64,000 bases of DNA from Halodesulfovibrio aestuarii DSM 17919 = ATCC 29578 (GTDB lineage Bacteria; Desulfobacterota; Desulfovibrionia; Desulfovibrionales; Desulfovibrionaceae). The notes below the pieces were generated by a model. The model was given only the letters and a program-made list of their open reading frames with translations, had not been told where the DNA came from and made no database searches. The position numbers were made by a program, and so were the translations under genes. The DNA lies in the NCBI RefSeq assembly GCF_000384815.1, contig NZ_ARQF01000020.1, positions 62,001-126,000 on the forward strand. The letters are read 5' to 3'. Within the stretch, counting starts at the first letter, position 1. Each line of letters begins with the position of its first letter. Below, one piece after another: positions 63,813 to 64,000 of the stretch.

Positions 63813-64000
63813 GTGCCGAGTATTCACCCAGCAGGCTACATTTGCCCTTCGATCTTTTACTATCTCCCCAATTATCTTAGCCGCATGCGGCACATGCCTA
63901 ATATACAACCTATCCAGTTAAAGATATTATGCTTTTCTAAAAAAAAGCACGGAAATACGCCTTTGGCAAAAGGCTGAAAATGAGACAGACTCAAGGCAAC

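Noticed and set aside
63714-63908. Minus-strand frame containing an EIRTLDTLLRRIL-type peptide
   Set aside because: It is antisense to tRNA-Ser; this peptide is a known artefact of translating tRNA-Ser genes in reverse.

Overview
The window reads as a chromosomal segment of a marine-type sulfate-reducing bacterium of the Desulfovibrionales. The content is diagnostic: aprBA and qmoABC with the promoter-distal qmoD-type gene, the siroheme-dependent alternative heme pathway (ahbC, hemB, ahbD, ahbA/B), GlcD/GlcF-type lactate or glycolate oxidase, a partial PTS and multi-sensor c-di-GMP cyclases. Base composition looks only moderate (mid-40s % GC by eye), lower than Desulfovibrio vulgaris and compatible with Halodesulfovibrio or a relative. 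The genus is an inference. From memory, the gene order resembles the D. vulgaris Hildenborough region argJ/secA to apr/qmo/heme. No phage, IS element, CRISPR array or rRNA operon was seen; one tRNA-Ser(GCU) lies near the right end.

Layout. 1-8.1 kb: a truncated membrane-anchored protein, an atypical EF-G-like GTPase, a globin-coupled diguanylate cyclase, PlsC plus RNase J, a membrane protein and an SRPBCC-like protein. 8.4-20.7 kb: FAH-family hydrolase, then a translation and envelope block rpsB-tsf-(wecE-like, glycosyltransferase)-pyrH-frr-uppS-cdsA-(PLP decarboxylase)-dxr-rseP-tsaB. 21.0-26.2 kb: a stand-alone fliS behind a likely sigma-54 promoter, then a minus-strand cluster of three Yip1-like membrane proteins (two with identical N-terminal zinc ribbons), a small soluble protein and a lipoprotein. 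26.6-32.7 kb: the heme genes and a PAS-GGDEF protein. 32.8-41.0 kb, minus strand: aprB-aprA-qmoA-qmoB-qmoC-qmoD. 41.0-46.3 kb: a 757-base regulatory gap, a chorismate mutase/EPSP synthase-like protein that seems to have lost its catalytic residues, an overlapping 86-residue gene, an aminotransferase and a DUF6765-like protein. 46.6-56.4 kb: ffh-rpsP-khpA-rimM-trmD-rplS-rnhB-yraN-rsmI-PTS IID-HPr-EI-smpB. 56.5-64 kb: glcD-glcF, secA, argJ and tRNA-Ser.

How it fits together. AprBA reduces APS to sulfite and QmoABC links it to the menaquinone pool. The siroheme made for sulfite reductase is also the precursor of heme in the Ahb pathway, which supplies the many cytochromes of these organisms, so the closeness of apr/qmo and ahb makes metabolic sense. 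The rest is mostly core translation, secretion, lipid and isoprenoid synthesis. The least explained items are the double pseudoenzyme next to apr, the Yip1/zinc-ribbon cluster, the His-rich N-terminus of AhbD and the CRP/Rex-like inverted repeats upstream of aprB.
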